Origin: Deltaproteobacteria bacterium
Lineage (GTDB): Bacteria > Desulfobacterota > Desulfobacteria > Desulfobacterales > BuS5
Direction: 5' to 3'
DNA: 6,112 nt
Assembly (NCBI GenBank): GCA_021157555.1
Contig: JAGGWL010000027.1
Span: 1 to 6,112 of the forward strand
A program made the position numbers and the translations under genes. Of this stretch, positions 4,996 through 6,112 are shown one piece after another. Positions within the stretch are counted from its first letter, which is position 1. Every line of letters starts with the position of its first letter. The notes below the pieces were generated by a model that had not been told where the DNA came from, made no database searches, and saw only the letters and a list, made by a program, of their open reading frames with translations.

Positions 4996-5083
4996 TTCCA
5001 ACAAAAACATTCACTTGACCGGGAACAGCCGCCCGTTCTTTCTTTGAACATCCCGGCGCGGCGGCTGATGCAGGTCGTTCGGC
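4996..5083 (+). repeat. attC4 recombination site, family A
   Basis: R'' TTCCAAC (4996-5002), an A-rich spacer, L'' ACATTCA (5007-5013), central stem CAGCCGCC (5026-5033) with GGCGGCTG (5060-5067), L' TGATGC (5066-5071), spacer AGGTC, R' GTTCGGC (5077-5083); cut after G5077. From 5026 onward it differs from attC1 by about one base up to R'. Its first L'' base is A in place of G, so it does not pair with the last C of L'. Confidence 0.88.
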
Positions 5084-5107
5084 GTGAAAAATAGAATAGT
5101 AATATAA

Positions 5108-5136
5108 TTGCCATTTCAACAAGATGGTGTTATATA
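5108..5136 (+). promoter_or_regulatory. Promoter of PIN toxin operon, leaderless
   Basis: TTGCCA (5108-5113), a 17-base spacer and TATATA (5131-5136), seven bases before the toxin ATG at 5144: the same geometry as the two BrnT promoters. No clear large operator is visible; CCAT (5111-5114) and ATGG (5124-5127) form only a 4-base inverted pair. Confidence 0.65.
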
Positions 5137-5143
5137 TGAAACT

Positions 5144-5566
5144 ATGATCAACATAGTTATTGACACAAATGTTTTGGTTTCAGCATTAAAATCTGACATG
5201 GGAGCTTCATATGCTCTCATATCCACATTGCCATCACCAAAATTTCAATTTTCTATCTCTGTTCCTTTATACAGCGAATATCAGGATGTTCTTACACGAA
5301 AAGAGCATTTAACTGGAGCCAGTACAGAAAAAGAAATTTTAGCATTTCTGAGATATCTGTGCAAAATCGCAAATCGTAAAAAAATATTTTACCTGTGGCG
5401 TCCTTGGTTAAAAGACCCAAAAGATGACATGGTCTTAGAGCTAGCAGTGGCAGCAAGAAGTAAATATATTGTTACGTACAATTTAAAAGACTTTGCAAAT
5501 ATTCAAAAATTTGGAATTAAAGCCATCACTCCAGGAAAATTCCTAAGAATACTCAAGGAGGTATAA
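5144..5566 (+). CDS. PIN-domain ribonuclease toxin
   Basis: A 140-residue PIN-domain protein of the type annotated as putative toxin of a toxin-antitoxin system. PIN toxins are metal-dependent RNases with a cluster of acidic residues. All appear present: D7 in VIDTNVLVSAL, E45 in SEYQDVL, D94/D95 in DPKDDMVLELA and D116 in TYNLKDF; the last motif is typical of this PIN subgroup. The length is normal. The frame extends upstream to a TTG at 5108, but that codon is part of the -35 box, and the PIN fold begins right at MINIVIDTN, so ATG 5144 is the start. There is no ribosome site before it, so the message is probably leaderless. The antitoxin gene follows after 3 bases. RNase target and growth effect are inferred from the family. 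Confidence 0.9.
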   Translation: MINIVIDTNVLVSALKSDMGASYALISTLPSPKFQFSISVPLYSEYQDVLTRKEHLTGASTEKEILAFLRYLCKIANRKKIFYLWRPWLKDPKDDMVLELAVAARSKYIVTYNLKDFANIQKFGIKAITPGKFLRILKEV

Positions 5567-5569
5567 AAT

Positions 5570-5809
5570 ATGGGCAGTACATTAACATTAAGACTTCCAA
5601 AGTCACTCCATGGTAAGATTAAGGAACAGGCTAAGACAGACGAAATTTCTATTAATCAATTTTTAGTAACAGCGGCGGCAGAGAAATTATCAGCATTATT
5701 AACTCAAGATTATTTAGAAAATGAAGCTGCGAAAGGAAAACGCAAAGATTTCACAAAAGTACTCAAAAATGTGCCACATACAGAGCCTGAACCTCACGAC
5801 TATTTATAA
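5570..5809 (+). CDS. Ribbon-helix-helix antitoxin for the PIN toxin
   Basis: A 79-residue antitoxin of the CopG/Arc or HicB-like ribbon-helix-helix kind. Strand TLTLRLP (4-10), helix KSLHGKIKEQAKTDE (11-25) and helix ISINQFLVTAAAEKLSALL (26-44) make the DNA-binding dimer. The C-terminal tail (45-79), with YLENEAAKGKRKDFTKVLKN and VPHTEPEPHDYL, is the region that in relatives wraps the PIN toxin and blocks its active site. GGAGG (5557-5561), eight bases before the ATG and inside the last codons of the toxin, is a near-perfect ribosome site. Three bases separate the two genes. It probably also represses the operon promoter. The exact Pfam family was not resolved by eye. Confidence 0.85.
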   Translation: MGSTLTLRLPKSLHGKIKEQAKTDEISINQFLVTAAAEKLSALLTQDYLENEAAKGKRKDFTKVLKNVPHTEPEPHDYL

Positions 5810-5993
5810 AGTTTTTTTCTAAAGTTCAGAACCAGATCGGGGACAAAACCACACTAAGCAGTCAAGATTACAACAAATAGGCATTTCAAAAGGTAAATAA
5901 TCGCTATAAAAGGCTCTTTTTACACCTAAAATTAAGGTTTTAGGATTAGGTTCACAAATAGAAAAAATCAGCAGGACTCCCCAACGCCATCCC
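5810..5993 (+). other. Non-coding tail of cassette 5
   Basis: About 180 bases without a convincing gene. A minus-strand open frame (5819-6013, TTG start) has no ribosome site and was not accepted. Two small hairpins are visible: AAAAG-GCT-CTTTT followed by one more T (5908-5921), a weak terminator-like element, and CCTAAAA/TTTTAGG with a 6-base loop (5925-5944). Neither is strong. Confidence 0.45.
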
Positions 5994-6019
5994 CTCAACA
6001 ATTTAATCGGCAAAGAATC

Positions 6020-6082
6020 GCCGAACGAATAAGGTTAGATTGTGCGAGTGAAGCGAGCCACAATCTGAACCGTTTGTTGGAC
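6020..6082 (+). repeat. attC5 recombination site, family B
   Basis: R'' GCCGAAC (6020-6026), then GGTTAGATTGTG (6033-6044) pairing with CACAATCTGAACC (6059-6071) with one extra G on the right arm, and a probable R' GTTGGAC (6076-6082). The stem is nearly perfect and the whole site is only about 63 bases, much shorter than the others. R'' matches the start of cassette 5 exactly. The R' placement is less certain because the next cassette's end is outside the window. Confidence 0.72.
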
Positions 6083-6112
6083 AAGCCCGACAGCGACAGT
6101 TTATAGAAAATA
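6077..6112 (+). mobile_element. Start of integron cassette 6 (cut by window end)
   Basis: If R' of attC5 is GTTGGAC, a further cassette begins at 6077. The 36 bases seen contain no start codon. Its attC should carry an R'' of GTCCAAC if the assignment is right. Confidence 0.5.

Larger units (their letters stand above)
4184..5077 (+). mobile_element. Integron gene cassette 4 (second BrnT/BrnA)
   Basis: An 894-base cassette. GTTGGAA at its left edge (4183-4189) is the exact reverse complement of R'' of attC4 (4996-5002). Its first 12 bases (TTGGAAAGCCTC) are the same as those of cassette 2, although the gene contents have diverged widely. Confidence 0.86.
5078..6076 (+). mobile_element. Integron gene cassette 5 (PIN toxin-antitoxin)
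   Basis: A cassette of about 999 bases. Its start with the preceding G (GTTCGGCG, 5077-5084) is the exact 8-base reverse complement of 6019-6026, the R'' of attC5. The right edge depends on the R' choice in attC5 and is less sure than the left. Confidence 0.8.

Noticed and set aside
2910..5083. CRISPR array or REP repeats as explanation of the recurring GGCGGCTGATGCAGGTCGTT sequence
   Set aside because: The copies are about 730 and 1360 bases apart with genes between them, end each gene unit, and have R/L boxes complementary to cassette starts, which fits attC and not CRISPR or REP.
5819..6013. 64-codon minus-strand frame in the cassette 5 tail
   Set aside because: TTG start, no ribosome site, and Cys/Trp-rich composition; it overlaps the conserved flank block of attC5.

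Overview
The window reads as a stretch of an integron gene-cassette array in a Gram-negative bacterium. Three proteins carry lipoprotein signal peptides and one resembles the DUF4823 family, which fits a proteobacterium or relative; the species cannot be fixed from the sequence. The array is not annotated by similarity alone. For three complete cassettes the R'' box of the terminal attC is an exact reverse complement of the first bases of the same cassette, as integron excision and insertion chemistry requires. No integrase gene or attI site lies inside the window, so this is either an inner part of an integron or an integrase-less cassette cluster.

Layout. Positions 1-2993 hold four plus-strand genes: a DUF4823-like lipoprotein, a lipoprotein with three repeats reminiscent of the BamE/SmpA fold, a small coiled-coil protein with a C-terminal membrane anchor, and a lipoprotein ending in an SH3-like region. 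This part ends in attC1, but its cassette start was not found. A block at 1812-1837 looks like the decayed edge of another cassette. Cassette 2 (2994-3720) carries a BrnT/BrnA toxin-antitoxin pair. Cassette 3 (3721-4183) carries one unrecognised gene that points against the array. Cassette 4 (4184-5077) carries a second, divergent BrnT/BrnA pair behind a 180-base leader. Cassette 5 (5078 to about 6076) carries a PIN-domain toxin with a ribbon-helix-helix antitoxin. A sixth cassette starts at about 6077.

How the parts work together. The three toxin-antitoxin cassettes share one expression plan. A sigma70-type promoter sits so close to the toxin ATG that the mRNA should start at or within a base or two of that codon (leaderless toxin message), while each antitoxin has a strong Shine-Dalgarno site inside the end of the toxin gene. 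This plan would favour antitoxin over toxin and makes each cassette independent of a distant cassette promoter. Toxin-antitoxin cassettes are known to stabilise large cassette arrays, and that is the likely role here. Three attC sites (1, 2 and 4) are near-copies of one family, while attC3 and attC5 are unrelated to it, so the cassettes were collected from more than one source.
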